Shown one piece after another: positions 36,454-45,658 of a stretch of DNA of 64,000 bases. Made by a program: the position numbers and the translations under genes. This DNA comes from Chitinophagaceae bacterium (lineage in GTDB: Bacteria; Bacteroidota; Bacteroidia; Chitinophagales; Chitinophagaceae). The stretch lies in contig JAFKGQ010000006.1 of NCBI GenBank assembly GCA_017307755.1, positions 434,001 through 498,000 on the forward strand, in the 5' to 3' direction. The notes under the pieces are model-generated. The model made no database searches. It was not told where the DNA came from and saw nothing but the letters and a program-made list of their open reading frames with translations. Within the stretch, counting starts at the first letter, position 1. Each line of letters opens with the position of its first letter.

Positions 36454-37569
36454 ATGCGTATTAATTTTCATAGATTCTTCATTTTCATAGCCCTGTGCAT
36501 CTTTTCCACCGGTAGCGCCATCGCACAGCCCGCCGTCATCGGTTATTATGCCGGCAGAAGCACGGCCCTGGACAGTTTCGCCACCGGCAAGCTCACTCAT
36601 ATCCTGTTCAGTTTCTGTCACCTCAATGGCAATCGGCTTTTTGTTAATAACGCCAAAGACACCGCCACCATCCGGCACATGGTCGAGCTGAAAAATAAGA
36701 ACCCCCGCCTAAAAGTGATCCTTTCCCTGGGCGGCTGGGGCGGCTGCCGCACCTGCCCCCTGGTCTTCGCCACCCGTAAAGGCCGTAATGAATTTGTCAG
36801 CTCCGTAAAGGAATTGACGGACTACTTCCATACTGACGGCATCGACCTGGATTGGGAATACCCCGCACTTACTAACGTTCCCGGATATCCGTATTCACCC
36901 GAAGATAAAGACCACTTCACCCTCCTCATCAAACGGCTGCGTAAAAAGCTGGATAAGACCAGCGAGATCAGCTTTGCCGCCGGTGGATTTACAAAATACC
37001 TCACCACCTCCATCGACTGGAAAAAAGTCACCCCCCGGGTGAATTACATCAATCTCATGACCTACGATCTTGTCAGCGGCTATGATACCATTTCCGGACA
37101 CCATACGCCCCTGTATTCCACCCCGCAACAGGTGGAATCCACCGATCATGCCGTACGGTACCTTCAGTCCATCGGCGTCCCCGCCTCCAAACTGGCCATC
37201 GGCGTCGCTTTCTATGCCCGTATCTTCGAGAATGTAGATAGTGTTAACGACGGACTTTATCGTCCCTGCCGTTTCAAAAGAGGCGTGCCCTATCACGATC
37301 AGGCCACCGTCCTTTCAAAAGACAGCGGTTATGTATTTCATTGGGACCCCGTTGCACAAGCACCCTATATGTACAATGCCCGACAAAAACTCTTCGTTAC
37401 CTTTGACGATACCCTATCCGTCCGGCTCAAGACCCGGTACGCTATGGATCAGCATCTGGGAGGCATCATGTTCTGGCAGTTGCCGGAAGATACATTCACG
37501 GACGGATTATTGGACGTCATCGATAATACCAAAAAAGAATGGATAACAACAGCAGCAAAAAAACAATAA
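36454..37569 (+). CDS. GH18 chitinase-like glycoside hydrolase
   Basis: A 371-residue secreted GH18 protein. Signal peptide FFIFIALCIFSTGSAIA; strand motif KVILSLGGWGGC; and the catalytic DGIDLDWEYP, in which E135 is the proton donor and the DxDxE pattern is complete; then INLMTYDLVSGYD and the C-terminal GGIMFWQLPED. It should hydrolyse beta-1,4-GlcNAc links of chitin or related glycans. The start at 36454 begins the signal peptide. It has no carbohydrate-binding module and no T9SS tail, so it is probably periplasmic. Its 3' end overlaps the next gene by 31 bases. Confidence 0.9.
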   Translation: MRINFHRFFIFIALCIFSTGSAIAQPAVIGYYAGRSTALDSFATGKLTHILFSFCHLNGNRLFVNNAKDTATIRHMVELKNKNPRLKVILSLGGWGGCRTCPLVFATRKGRNEFVSSVKELTDYFHTDGIDLDWEYPALTNVPGYPYSPEDKDHFTLLIKRLRKKLDKTSEISFAAGGFTKYLTTSIDWKKVTPRVNYINLMTYDLVSGYDTISGHHTPLYSTPQQVESTDHAVRYLQSIGVPASKLAIGVAFYARIFENVDSVNDGLYRPCRFKRGVPYHDQATVLSKDSGYVFHWDPVAQAPYMYNARQKLFVTFDDTLSVRLKTRYAMDQHLGGIMFWQLPEDTFTDGLLDVIDNTKKEWITTAAKKQ

Positions 37570-38999
37570 TCACAGATCTTATCACTAGCCCGTCCCCCAT
37601 CGTCTGTCTGCTCCTTTTCCTTGTGAGCAGCCTCTGTTCCTGTCATTCCACAAAAAAACTAAGCGCCCCTCCTGTATCCGTCCTGGTCCCGGATACGCTG
37701 CCCCCCTTGCCGGCCTCCGAGATCGATATACCCTTAAAGGTTGCGGGACGCCCCCTGATGCTGATAGCCGATACCATCGTCCCAAAAGAATTCACGTCCG
37801 AGGGATGGCCCTCCTACCTGCAGACCTCCTGCGAATTCCGGTATAAATACCGCTTTGTACGCAGCGGCTTCAATATCAGCTGTACAAACAATAAAATATC
37901 CCTTCAGATAGGAGGCAGCTACCAGGTAGCAGGCAGCCGTTGTCTTTGTGCGCTCGGTAAACCCGTATCACCCTGGATCTCCGGCAATTGCGGATTTGGC
38001 TCCGAACCCATGCGGAAAGTAGATATAAATCTCAGCTCCCAGCTGACCCTACTGCCCAATTACAAGATCAGGACCACGACCCGGCTTGATCAGCTAAAAG
38101 CGCAGGACAAATGTATCATGTCCATGTTCTCCATGGATATGACACAGATGATACTCGACAGCATCCATTCCTCCATAAATAGCTTTTGTCTCACTCTCGA
38201 CCAGACCCTGGCCGGCCTAGACTTCACAGGCTACCTGCACCATTCCGCTATCAAAGCATGGCAGCGCATGCCCCTGGGGCCTTACGGCTATCTCGTGACA
38301 AATCCGCTGGCCATACGGGTAGGTCCCCTTAATTACGTACAGGACACCTTCCGTATCAATATAGGCCTCACCTGCAAACCACAGCTAACATCGGAATCCG
38401 ACGTATCTTCTGTCATTCCACCCCTTCCCCCTCTCTCAAGCAATATAAAGGACAACGGCCTTTCTCTATACCTAGGCGCCAATTATGATTACCCATTCCT
38501 CAGTAAATTGCTGAACGACAGCCTGAAAGGCAGGTCCTTCCAGGTAAAAGGCCGTACCGTCATTATTAGAAACCTGATACTCAAAGGGATAGGTCACCAT
38601 CAAGTGGAATTGACCGTAGACTTTGCCGGCAGCCGTAAAGGAGAGGTGCGTCTCTGGGGCACCCCGGTGCTGGACCCCGTAAAACAGACCCTCACCATCC
38701 CCGATATCCGGTATACCCTGGACGGGGATATGATGATCGTAATAGCCCGCACTTTCTTTAAAAGAAAAATACGAAAAAATCTTCAGGGAGGCTCATACAT
38801 CGACCTCGCAGCCCTCCTAAAAGCCAATCAGCCCATGCTGGACGCCCAATTGAACAGGACCCTGGCGCCCAACCTTTATACCCACGGGAATATCAAAGAG
38901 TTAAAGATGGTCGGCCTCCTGGCGGGCGATAAGACCCTGCAGGCGCAGCTCTTTGTAAAGGCTGACCTTTCCGTCACCAGCACCGGTCTTCCCAAATAA
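37539..38999 (+). CDS. DUF4403 family lipoprotein
   Basis: A 486-residue lipoprotein (lipobox LVSSLCSCHS) of the DUF4403 family, recognised from its repeated pattern of two related beta-rich halves, EIDIPLKVAGRPL near the start and IPDIRYTLDGDMMIVIARTFFKRKIRKNL near the end. Members are thought to be envelope proteins; some resemble lipid-binding tubular folds, and no function is proven. It overlaps the chitinase gene and is probably cotranscribed with it. Confidence 0.75.
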   Translation: MDNNSSKKTIITDLITSPSPIVCLLLFLVSSLCSCHSTKKLSAPPVSVLVPDTLPPLPASEIDIPLKVAGRPLMLIADTIVPKEFTSEGWPSYLQTSCEFRYKYRFVRSGFNISCTNNKISLQIGGSYQVAGSRCLCALGKPVSPWISGNCGFGSEPMRKVDINLSSQLTLLPNYKIRTTTRLDQLKAQDKCIMSMFSMDMTQMILDSIHSSINSFCLTLDQTLAGLDFTGYLHHSAIKAWQRMPLGPYGYLVTNPLAIRVGPLNYVQDTFRINIGLTCKPQLTSESDVSSVIPPLPPLSSNIKDNGLSLYLGANYDYPFLSKLLNDSLKGRSFQVKGRTVIIRNLILKGIGHHQVELTVDFAGSRKGEVRLWGTPVLDPVKQTLTIPDIRYTLDGDMMIVIARTFFKRKIRKNLQGGSYIDLAALLKANQPMLDAQLNRTLAPNLYTHGNIKELKMVGLLAGDKTLQAQLFVKADLSVTSTGLPK

Positions 39000-39109
39000 G
39001 TTCACTAACCCAAGCAACCATTAACATTTCATTATCGTAAATTTCTAATGGCTAAAAGTAGTTTGCGCGTTTTAAAAAGACCGGCGCTTACCATTTAACG
39101 CTACACAAT

Positions 39110-39703
39110 TTGATCGAATCAAACACGCAAATACTCGCTTTAATAGAAGGCTGCAGGGGAAGCGACCGTGCTAGCCAAAAAGAGCTATATACTATGCTCA
39201 GGGACTATGCTATGAAAATATGCTATCGTTACCAAAACAACCTTGAACAAGTAGAAGAGATCATGAATGAAGGCTTTATCAAGCTTTTCAAAAACATCCA
39301 CCAATTCGAGGAAGCGCGGCACACGGATATCATGGCCTCGCTCAAAGGCTGGTTCAAACGCATCCTCGTCAACACCTGCATCGATCACTACAGGAAGAAC
39401 GCTTCCTATGTCAATGGACAAATGCTCTCCGAAGACACAGAGAACATTGCGGACAAACAAGAGACGGGCCTCGACATATTGTCTTACAAAGAGATCATCG
39501 AAGCCATCCGGATGCTGTCCCCGGCCTATCGTACCGTTTTTAATTTATTCGTCATAGAAGGTCTGACACACGAAGAAATAGCCGGCCAGCTGGGCATTTC
39601 CGTCGGGTCTTCCAAATCCAATCTGTCGAAAGCCAGAGAAAACCTAAGAAAAATCCTTACAAAAAAAACCGATCATAAAGCTTATGTTGAACCTATCCGA
39701 TAA
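39110..39703 (+). CDS. ECF-type RNA polymerase sigma factor
   Basis: A 197-residue sigma-70 family protein. Region 2 is NLEQVEEIMNEGFIKLFKNIHQFE with SLKGWFKRILVNTCIDHYRKN; region 4 is LSPAYRTVFNLFVIEGLTHEEIAGQLGISVGSSKSNLSKARENLRKIL. The best start is a TTG at 39110; no ATG precedes region 2 in frame at a better place. The gene overlaps the next by 20 bases, the usual layout for a sigma factor and its anti-sigma partner. Confidence 0.9.
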   Translation: MIESNTQILALIEGCRGSDRASQKELYTMLRDYAMKICYRYQNNLEQVEEIMNEGFIKLFKNIHQFEEARHTDIMASLKGWFKRILVNTCIDHYRKNASYVNGQMLSEDTENIADKQETGLDILSYKEIIEAIRMLSPAYRTVFNLFVIEGLTHEEIAGQLGISVGSSKSNLSKARENLRKILTKKTDHKAYVEPIR

Positions 39704-41249
39704 TGAATTGGACCGCCTAAGCCGGGAAGCTGCCAGTCAGCATGACCCTGGAGACCTCTTGGGTCCCCAGGCATGGGAAAGACTGGAAGTTCGCCTGGAC
39801 AAGGAATTGGGCAGGGCCGGCCCGGATATTCCCCGCGGTTTCCGCGGTATCCGGCGTCTGCCTTTTCAATATGCCCCGGTAATACTTCTGATCGTGGGGG
39901 TTTCTTATTATTTCGTCAAACAAGTCAAAGGACGGAAAGCCGAAAACTCGGGCAGCCCCCCTCTTACCGAAGTAAAAACCCCGCAGCAACCGGGACAGCC
40001 AACATCCGATTCATCACTTAAATACCCTGGATATAGCGATAAATCTACTTCTACACCCTACCATCAGGATCAAAGTCAAAACATCGATCCCGCAGCTGCG
40101 TCCACGCCCGGCAACACCGGCCTATCACGCGGCTCTACAACAAAACCGTCCGGCTCCAACGACCTGAAGAGCGCTTCCGGGACCTCATCCTCGACTGCAT
40201 CCGGGACATCACCAGTGGTCACATCCAGGATCTCACCCGAAGCCACATCCGGGACCTCACCAGTGGCCACATCCAGGACATCCCACCGTCTCCACAACTC
40301 GCGGCTGTCAGGCGAAAACACGGTCGCCCATAACAACAGCGCCCGCAACCGCCGCCGCCATGTAAACACCTCCGGTAATGGCAAGACATCAGGAGACGCC
40401 ACCGGGCAGAACCCCTCCGGCACAGACTTTACTGCCGGCAGCACTCCTCAATCCACCTTATCCGAGCCATCCGGCCCCGAAAGAGCCTTTATACAGCGAC
40501 CCCGTAACCTCCCGCGTAATCGCCTCTCCATCAGTGATTCCGCCCTGAGAGCAATAGCCGTACAAACCCCCACAAATCCAGATAAAAAAAGCGGCCCTTC
40601 GCTCAGGGTAGATCGTACCCTCACCTTCGGATTGCAGATGGCGCCCGACTTTTCTTCCGTCAATGCCCTCGCAGGTGACAAAGCCGGCAGCAGCTTTGGC
40701 CTCACTGTAGACTACCAGTTCGCTAACAGGTGGCGTATAGGCACAGGCCTGTTCTACTCAAAAAAGAACTACACAGCCCGGGCCTCCGATTACCATGTGC
40801 CTGATGGCCCCTGGCCGGGCGGCTACTACTGGTCCATCGGCATCACCAAACCCGTGGACTTTGTAAAAGGCAGCATGACCATGCTGGAAATTCCCCTCAA
40901 CCTCCGCTATGATTTCAGCGTGACGGGGAATACGGTATTCTTCGCCAGCGGCGGCCTATCCACCTACCTTTTTGGTACAGAGAATTGTAACTATTACTAT
41001 TTTAACACGTTCATGGGACGGGAAATGTACAAGGGATTCAAATACGATAATAAACCAAGCTTCTTCTCCACCGCCAACCTATCCTTTGGTGTAGAGACAG
41101 GCATTAGCAATGACCTCTCCATCATGCTGGCGCCTTATATGAAGCTGCCGGTGAGCGATCTCGGCTTTGGAAAGATCCGGATGAGCAGCGTGGGAATAAA
41201 TGTCGCTATACGCTATTCGCCGGTCATTAGCCGGAAAAGACAGCATTGA
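39684..41249 (+). CDS. Predicted dual-membrane-spanning anti-sigma factor with outer-membrane barrel
   Basis: A 521-residue protein with three parts. Residues 1-60 are a charged cytoplasmic domain (LSDNELDRLSREAASQHDP) with no signal peptide. One helix (61-78, FQYAPVILLIVGVSYYFV) crosses the inner membrane. Residues about 80-308 are a Ser/Thr/Pro/Asn-rich linker long enough to cross the periplasm, with five 8-residue repeats at 164-203. Residues about 310-521 look like a PorT-type beta-barrel (LTFGLQMAPDFSS; RIGTGLFYSKKNY; LEIPLNLRYDF; VGINVAIRYSPV). This matches the dual membrane-spanning anti-sigma (Dma) layout reported in Bacteroides thetaiotaomicron, linked there to outer-membrane vesicle formation. 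It overlaps the sigma gene by 20 bases. The anti-sigma role is inferred. Confidence 0.75.
   Translation: MLNLSDNELDRLSREAASQHDPGDLLGPQAWERLEVRLDKELGRAGPDIPRGFRGIRRLPFQYAPVILLIVGVSYYFVKQVKGRKAENSGSPPLTEVKTPQQPGQPTSDSSLKYPGYSDKSTSTPYHQDQSQNIDPAAASTPGNTGLSRGSTTKPSGSNDLKSASGTSSSTASGTSPVVTSRISPEATSGTSPVATSRTSHRLHNSRLSGENTVAHNNSARNRRRHVNTSGNGKTSGDATGQNPSGTDFTAGSTPQSTLSEPSGPERAFIQRPRNLPRNRLSISDSALRAIAVQTPTNPDKKSGPSLRVDRTLTFGLQMAPDFSSVNALAGDKAGSSFGLTVDYQFANRWRIGTGLFYSKKNYTARASDYHVPDGPWPGGYYWSIGITKPVDFVKGSMTMLEIPLNLRYDFSVTGNTVFFASGGLSTYLFGTENCNYYYFNTFMGREMYKGFKYDNKPSFFSTANLSFGVETGISNDLSIMLAPYMKLPVSDLGFGKIRMSSVGINVAIRYSPVISRKRQH
40173..40292 (+). repeat. Five tandem 24-bp in-frame repeats (minisatellite)
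   Basis: Five imperfect 24-base units at 40173, 40197, 40221, 40245 and 40269 encode ASGTSSST, ASGTSPVV, TSRISPEA, TSGTSPVA and TSRTSHRL. Units 2 and 4, and 3 and 5, are closer to each other than to neighbours, so a 48-base pair was probably duplicated. They lie in the periplasmic linker of the barrel protein, where the unit number could vary without loss of frame. Confidence 0.85.
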
Positions 41250-41252
41250 AGC

Positions 41253-41639
41253 CTATGACCGTACATCAAACCACACCGGTGTATCGTTATTCCAATCCCC
41301 GTTGTAATTGATGGACAGTTCCTCGCCCGCTTTTATAAAACGTACGGTTCTGACAGACATCAGTTCCCCGTCATAGTCCATCTCATATTCGCAATTACTG
41401 CGATAGGAATGATTATACATGGGGATATACCCCAGGGCCATACAACAGCTTTTGCGATCCGGCCCCCATTCAAAAATATAATCGTGCAGCAAGGTCTGGT
41501 CCAGCAATTTCCGGTCATCCCGGCTCATGACGATAACAGGCGATATCTCGATCACAGTGCCCTTTTCAATGTTTTCGGTGGTAAATACGCCCCTCCCTTT
41601 TTCGCCGGTGGGCGCTATAACAAGCGTCGGTAATATCAT
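41253..41639 (-). CDS. SET-domain protein (lysine methyltransferase-like)
   Basis: A 128-residue protein that is a bare SET domain: GEKGRGVFTTENIEKGTVIEISPVIVM at the N-terminus, YNHSYRSNCEY for the pseudoknot NH-S-x-x-x-N motif, and IKAGEELSINYNGDW with the catalytic Tyr near the end. SET proteins methylate lysine using SAM; short bacterial ones have mostly unknown targets. It is convergent with the barrel gene (3 bases apart). Confidence 0.9.
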   Translation of the reverse strand: MILPTLVIAPTGEKGRGVFTTENIEKGTVIEISPVIVMSRDDRKLLDQTLLHDYIFEWGPDRKSCCMALGYIPMYNHSYRSNCEYEMDYDGELMSVRTVRFIKAGEELSINYNGDWNNDTPVWFDVRS

Positions 41640-41728
41640 CCGTTATTCTCGGTTTTTAGCGGGACAAGTTACCGTTTTTTGTCCAGCCGGCCCCCCGCCC
41701 GCTCTTTGTCCGGGTCCCTCATCCTGTT

Positions 41729-41759
41729 TTTGTCCATTAGCCATTTTAACGTAGGTTTG
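41729..41759 (+). promoter_or_regulatory. Complete Bacteroidota promoter TTTG-N19-TAGGTTTG, implying a near-leaderless mRNA
   Basis: TTTG at 41729-41732 and TAGGTTTG at 41752-41759 match the -33 and -7 consensus with 19 bases between them. The mgtE ATG at 41765 begins only 6 bases after the -7 element, so transcription should start at or within a few bases of the start codon. Confidence 0.7.
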
Positions 41760-41764
41760 ACCCC

Positions 41765-43153
41765 ATGTCTTTAGACCATGAAAATACTACCCCCAGGGAC
41801 CAGTTCGAGGAATTGATCCAGTCGGAAGACGTATTGCAGATACGGGAATTTCTCAATAACCAGAACATCAGCGACATTGCCGACCTGATATACGAATTCC
41901 CCGATTACGAGACGCAGATCGTCGGGAATATGAGCACCCACAGGGCCGCCAGCGCTTTTAAGATCCTGGATTTCCCCACTCAAAAAAGGATCATACAAGA
42001 GCTGCCCGCTTTCAAAACAGCCGAGCTGCTGAATGACCTTTCCGCGGATGACCGCACTGCCTTCCTTGAAGAGCTTCCCAGCGAAGTGGTAAAAGAGCTC
42101 ATCAAGACATTGGACCCCGAAGAAAGAAAGATCACCCTCGCCCTGCTGGGCTATCCCGAAAGCAGCGTGGGCCGGCTGATGACCCCTGATTATATCGCCG
42201 TGCAAAAAGACTGGACCATAAAAGAGGTCATCGAACACATCCGGGAAGTAGGCAGGGACAGCGAAACCATCGACGTCATCTATGTGGTGGATGAAAAGGG
42301 AGTCTTCATCGACGACATCCGTATCAGGGAGATCATCCTGGCAAATCCGGATAAACAGATCGAAGATTTATTGGACAATCGCTATATCGCCCTACATGTC
42401 AATGACGACCAGGAAAAGGCCGCCGAAGCATTTAAAATGAACAACCGCGTGGCCCTTCCCGTCCTGGATAACAGCAATATCCTGCTGGGTATCGTCACCA
42501 TCGATGACGTACTGTGGGTAGCACAGGAAGAATTCACAGAAGACATCCAGAAGATCGGTGGTACCGAAGCCCTGGATGAACCTTACCTGGAGATCCCCCT
42601 TCTAAAGCTATTTAAAAAAAGGATCGTATGGCTGGTGGTTCTTTTCCTCAGTGAAATGCTCACCGCCACAGCCATGGGCTACTTTGAGGATGAAATAGCC
42701 AAGGCAGTCGTACTGGCGCTCTTCGTACCCCTCATCATCTCCAGTGGAGGCAACAGCGGATCCCAGGCTTCCACCCTTATCATCCAGGCCATGGCCCTGG
42801 GCGAGATCACCATTGCCGACTGGTGGCAGGTGATCCGGAGGGAGATCCTTTCCGGTCTGCTGCTGGGCGCCGTTCTGGGTGTCATCGGCTTTACAAGGGT
42901 AATGCTCTGGAATGAGATCTTCCATACCTATGGCGACCACTCCCTGCTGATAGCAAGCACCGTGGGCTTCTCCCTGGTAGGAGTGGTGCTCTGGGGCACC
43001 ATCGCCGGCAGCATGCTTCCCATCTTATTAAAGAAATTCGGGGCTGACCCTGCTACCTCTTCCGCCCCCTTTGTGGCTACCCTTGTAGATGTTACAGGAC
43101 TGGTTATCTATTTTTCGGTAGCCTTTCTTATCATGCGCGGAATTCTTTTATAA
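41765..43153 (+). CDS. mgtE: Magnesium transporter MgtE
   Basis: A 462-residue magnesium channel. Residues about 1-135 are the helical N domain (LSADDRTAFLEELPSEVVKELI), 138-258 the two CBS domains (LMTPDYIAVQKDWTIKEVIEHIRE; LGIVTIDDVLWV) that sense cytosolic magnesium, and 285-462 the five-helix channel with the family motif VPLIISSGGNSGSQASTLIIQAMALGE. The length fits the family. The start is fixed by the promoter 6 bases upstream and by the next Met lying some 50 residues into the N domain. No magnesium riboswitch fits in the short leader. The next gene follows after 8 bases. Confidence 0.96.
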   Translation: MSLDHENTTPRDQFEELIQSEDVLQIREFLNNQNISDIADLIYEFPDYETQIVGNMSTHRAASAFKILDFPTQKRIIQELPAFKTAELLNDLSADDRTAFLEELPSEVVKELIKTLDPEERKITLALLGYPESSVGRLMTPDYIAVQKDWTIKEVIEHIREVGRDSETIDVIYVVDEKGVFIDDIRIREIILANPDKQIEDLLDNRYIALHVNDDQEKAAEAFKMNNRVALPVLDNSNILLGIVTIDDVLWVAQEEFTEDIQKIGGTEALDEPYLEIPLLKLFKKRIVWLVVLFLSEMLTATAMGYFEDEIAKAVVLALFVPLIISSGGNSGSQASTLIIQAMALGEITIADWWQVIRREILSGLLLGAVLGVIGFTRVMLWNEIFHTYGDHSLLIASTVGFSLVGVVLWGTIAGSMLPILLKKFGADPATSSAPFVATLVDVTGLVIYFSVAFLIMRGILL

Positions 43154-43161
43154 TACCACAT

Positions 43162-45573
43162 ATGCAACACAACCATTACACCATCCTTTGTGCGTTACTA
43201 TTATCCATATCCCAAACCATCCACAGCCAACCCCCTGCGGAAAAACTCACCGTCGAAAAGATCATGCAGGATCCGAAATGGATCGGTTCCAGCCCTTCCG
43301 AACCTTATTGGAGCGGCGACGGGAAATATCTTTTCTTCAAATGGAACCCCGGCAAAGCAATGGACGATTCCCTCTATTACATCACCCGGGAAGATCTTCG
43401 CCCCCAAAAAGCTCCATACGCCCTGCAGCAGGCTGCCGTCTCCACTGACAACCTTTCCTGGAATACAAGCTGGTCCACCTATACCTTCGCCCGCAATGGA
43501 GACATTTTCTGGGTCGATATAAAAACAAATAAGGAAAAAAGGATCACCCTGACGACCGACATAGAAAGCGACCCGGTGTTCTCATTCCATGACACAAGGA
43601 TCGTCTATACCCGCAACGGAAATCTCTTTTCCTGGGAGATCAACACCGGTGTCACGGAGCAGCTGACCAATATCCAACATACAGGCCCTCCCGCCGACAA
43701 GAAAAAAGATAGCCTGACCCCACAGGAAAAATGGCTGCAGACCGATCAGCTCCTGCAATTCGACGTCCTGAAAAGCCGTAAAAGAAAAAAGGACATCGCC
43801 GACTCCATCAACAAAGCCCGGGAGCCGCATCCATTAAAACCTGTCTATATCGATGAGAAAACACCCGCCAACCTCATTATCAGCCCCAACGGCAGATTTA
43901 TCACCTATCGCCTGTCCAAAAGAGCCCCCGATGGAAAGAACACCATCGTTCCAAGCTATGTCACCGAGAGCGGTTTCACCCGGGACATATCCGGAAGGTC
44001 CAAAGTAGGCGTTCCCCAGTCGACATACAGCTCTTACATCTTCGACACCCAAAACGATACTGTCATCGCCATTTCCACAAATAACATCCCCGGTATCACC
44101 GATCAACCCGACTATATAAAAGACTACCCTGACACCGCGCATAAAAAATCTTCCCCCCGGCCGGTAATTATCAACGGCCCCTATTGGTCCCCAAAAGGCA
44201 CATATGCCGTCGTGGACATCCGCTCTCAGGATAACAAGGACCGCTGGCTGATGCTCCTGGATGCGGCCACCGGTAAACTCACCCCCCTGGACAGACAAAG
44301 GGATGAAGCCTGGGTCGCCGGCCCCGGCATCGGACGCACCTTTGGAGGCGGCAATTCCGGATGGATAAATGAAACGAATTTTTGGTTCCAGAGCGAAGCC
44401 AGCGGCTATTCCCATATTTACAAAGTGGACGTGACCACAGGTATAAAAACACCCCTGACCAGCGGTCATTATGAGATATTGCAAGCAGCCCTCTCCAGGG
44501 ATAAAAAACTTTTTTACATCACGACCAATGAGGTCCACCCCGGCGAACAACAATTCTATCAACTGTCCGTGGACGGAGGAAAACTACAGCGTATCACTAC
44601 CCTGACAGGCGCCAGCCAGGTCACCCTCTCACCCGACGAAAAATATCTTGCCATCCTCTATTCCTATACCAATAAACCCTGGGAATTATATCTCCAGGAC
44701 AATAAACCCGGCAGTCAGCCCCGGCAGATCACCACACTGGCAATGAGCGATGCGTTCAAGGCCTACCCCTGGCGCGATCCTCAGTTGATCACCTTCCAGG
44801 CAAGAGATGGCGCTACCGTCTACGCCCGCCTCTACCGGCCAGGGCACCTGTCCGGCAGCACTCCACCTGATCCCGATCTGTCGGTTCCGCACCCCGCCGT
44901 GATCTTCGTCCATGGCGCCGGCTATCTCCAAAACGCTCACAAATGGTGGAGTAGCTATTTCCGGGAATACATGTTCAATAATTTGCTGGCCGACAACGGC
45001 TACACCGTCCTGGACATCGATTACAGAGGGAGCGCCGGTTATGGAAGAGATTGGCGTACAGGGATTTATCGACATATGGGCGGAAAAGACCTCAGTGACC
45101 AGGTGGACGGAGTAAAATACCTGGTAGAGCACGAAGGAGTAGACCCCAAACGAGTAGGTATCTATGGCGGCTCTTACGGCGGCTTTATCACCCTGATGGC
45201 CCTGTTCACAGAACCCAATGTATTCACAGCCGGCGCTGGCCTCCGGTCAGTCACCGACTGGGCCCATTATAACCATGGTTATACCTCCGCCATCCTCAAC
45301 GAACCATTCAATGATAGTCTCGCCTACCGCAGAAGCTCTCCCCTCTATTTTGCAGAAGGCCTGAAAGGCCATCTGCTGATGTGCCACGGCATGGTGGATG
45401 AGAATGTTCATTTCCAGGACATCGTCCGGCTTACCCAACGCCTGATCGAGCTCCATAAGGACAATTGGGAACTGGCAGTCTATCCCCTGGAAGATCATGG
45501 ATTCGTGGAACCCAGCAGTTGGGCGGATGAATACAAAAGGATCTTCCGGCTCTTCGAAACCTGGTTAAAATAA
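43162..45573 (+). CDS. S9 family prolyl oligopeptidase, DPP-IV-like
   Basis: An 803-residue exported serine peptidase (signal ILCALLLSISQTIHS). Residues about 30-560 form a beta-propeller (repeated phrases such as PYWSGDGKYLFFKW and ILYSYTNKPWELYLQD). The alpha/beta-hydrolase domain follows, with HPAVIFVHGAGYLQ for the oxyanion hole, S671 in GIYGGSYGGF, the Asp in HGMVDENVHF and the His in PLEDHGF. It would remove dipeptides or cut Pro-containing peptides in the periplasm. It is close behind mgtE and probably shares its transcript, with no evident functional link. Confidence 0.93.
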   Translation: MQHNHYTILCALLLSISQTIHSQPPAEKLTVEKIMQDPKWIGSSPSEPYWSGDGKYLFFKWNPGKAMDDSLYYITREDLRPQKAPYALQQAAVSTDNLSWNTSWSTYTFARNGDIFWVDIKTNKEKRITLTTDIESDPVFSFHDTRIVYTRNGNLFSWEINTGVTEQLTNIQHTGPPADKKKDSLTPQEKWLQTDQLLQFDVLKSRKRKKDIADSINKAREPHPLKPVYIDEKTPANLIISPNGRFITYRLSKRAPDGKNTIVPSYVTESGFTRDISGRSKVGVPQSTYSSYIFDTQNDTVIAISTNNIPGITDQPDYIKDYPDTAHKKSSPRPVIINGPYWSPKGTYAVVDIRSQDNKDRWLMLLDAATGKLTPLDRQRDEAWVAGPGIGRTFGGGNSGWINETNFWFQSEASGYSHIYKVDVTTGIKTPLTSGHYEILQAALSRDKKLFYITTNEVHPGEQQFYQLSVDGGKLQRITTLTGASQVTLSPDEKYLAILYSYTNKPWELYLQDNKPGSQPRQITTLAMSDAFKAYPWRDPQLITFQARDGATVYARLYRPGHLSGSTPPDPDLSVPHPAVIFVHGAGYLQNAHKWWSSYFREYMFNNLLADNGYTVLDIDYRGSAGYGRDWRTGIYRHMGGKDLSDQVDGVKYLVEHEGVDPKRVGIYGGSYGGFITLMALFTEPNVFTAGAGLRSVTDWAHYNHGYTSAILNEPFNDSLAYRRSSPLYFAEGLKGHLLMCHGMVDENVHFQDIVRLTQRLIELHKDNWELAVYPLEDHGFVEPSSWADEYKRIFRLFETWLK

Positions 45574-45658
45574 ATAAAATCGCTAATTTGTTAATGGCTC
45601 CCAGGTCATTAAACCCTCCCGGGCGCCCCTGGTCTAATAGGGACTAAATGGAGATTTT

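Noticed and set aside
40173..40292. Tandem 24-bp units as a CRISPR array
   Set aside because: The units abut without spacers, are degenerate, and are in frame within a coding gene.
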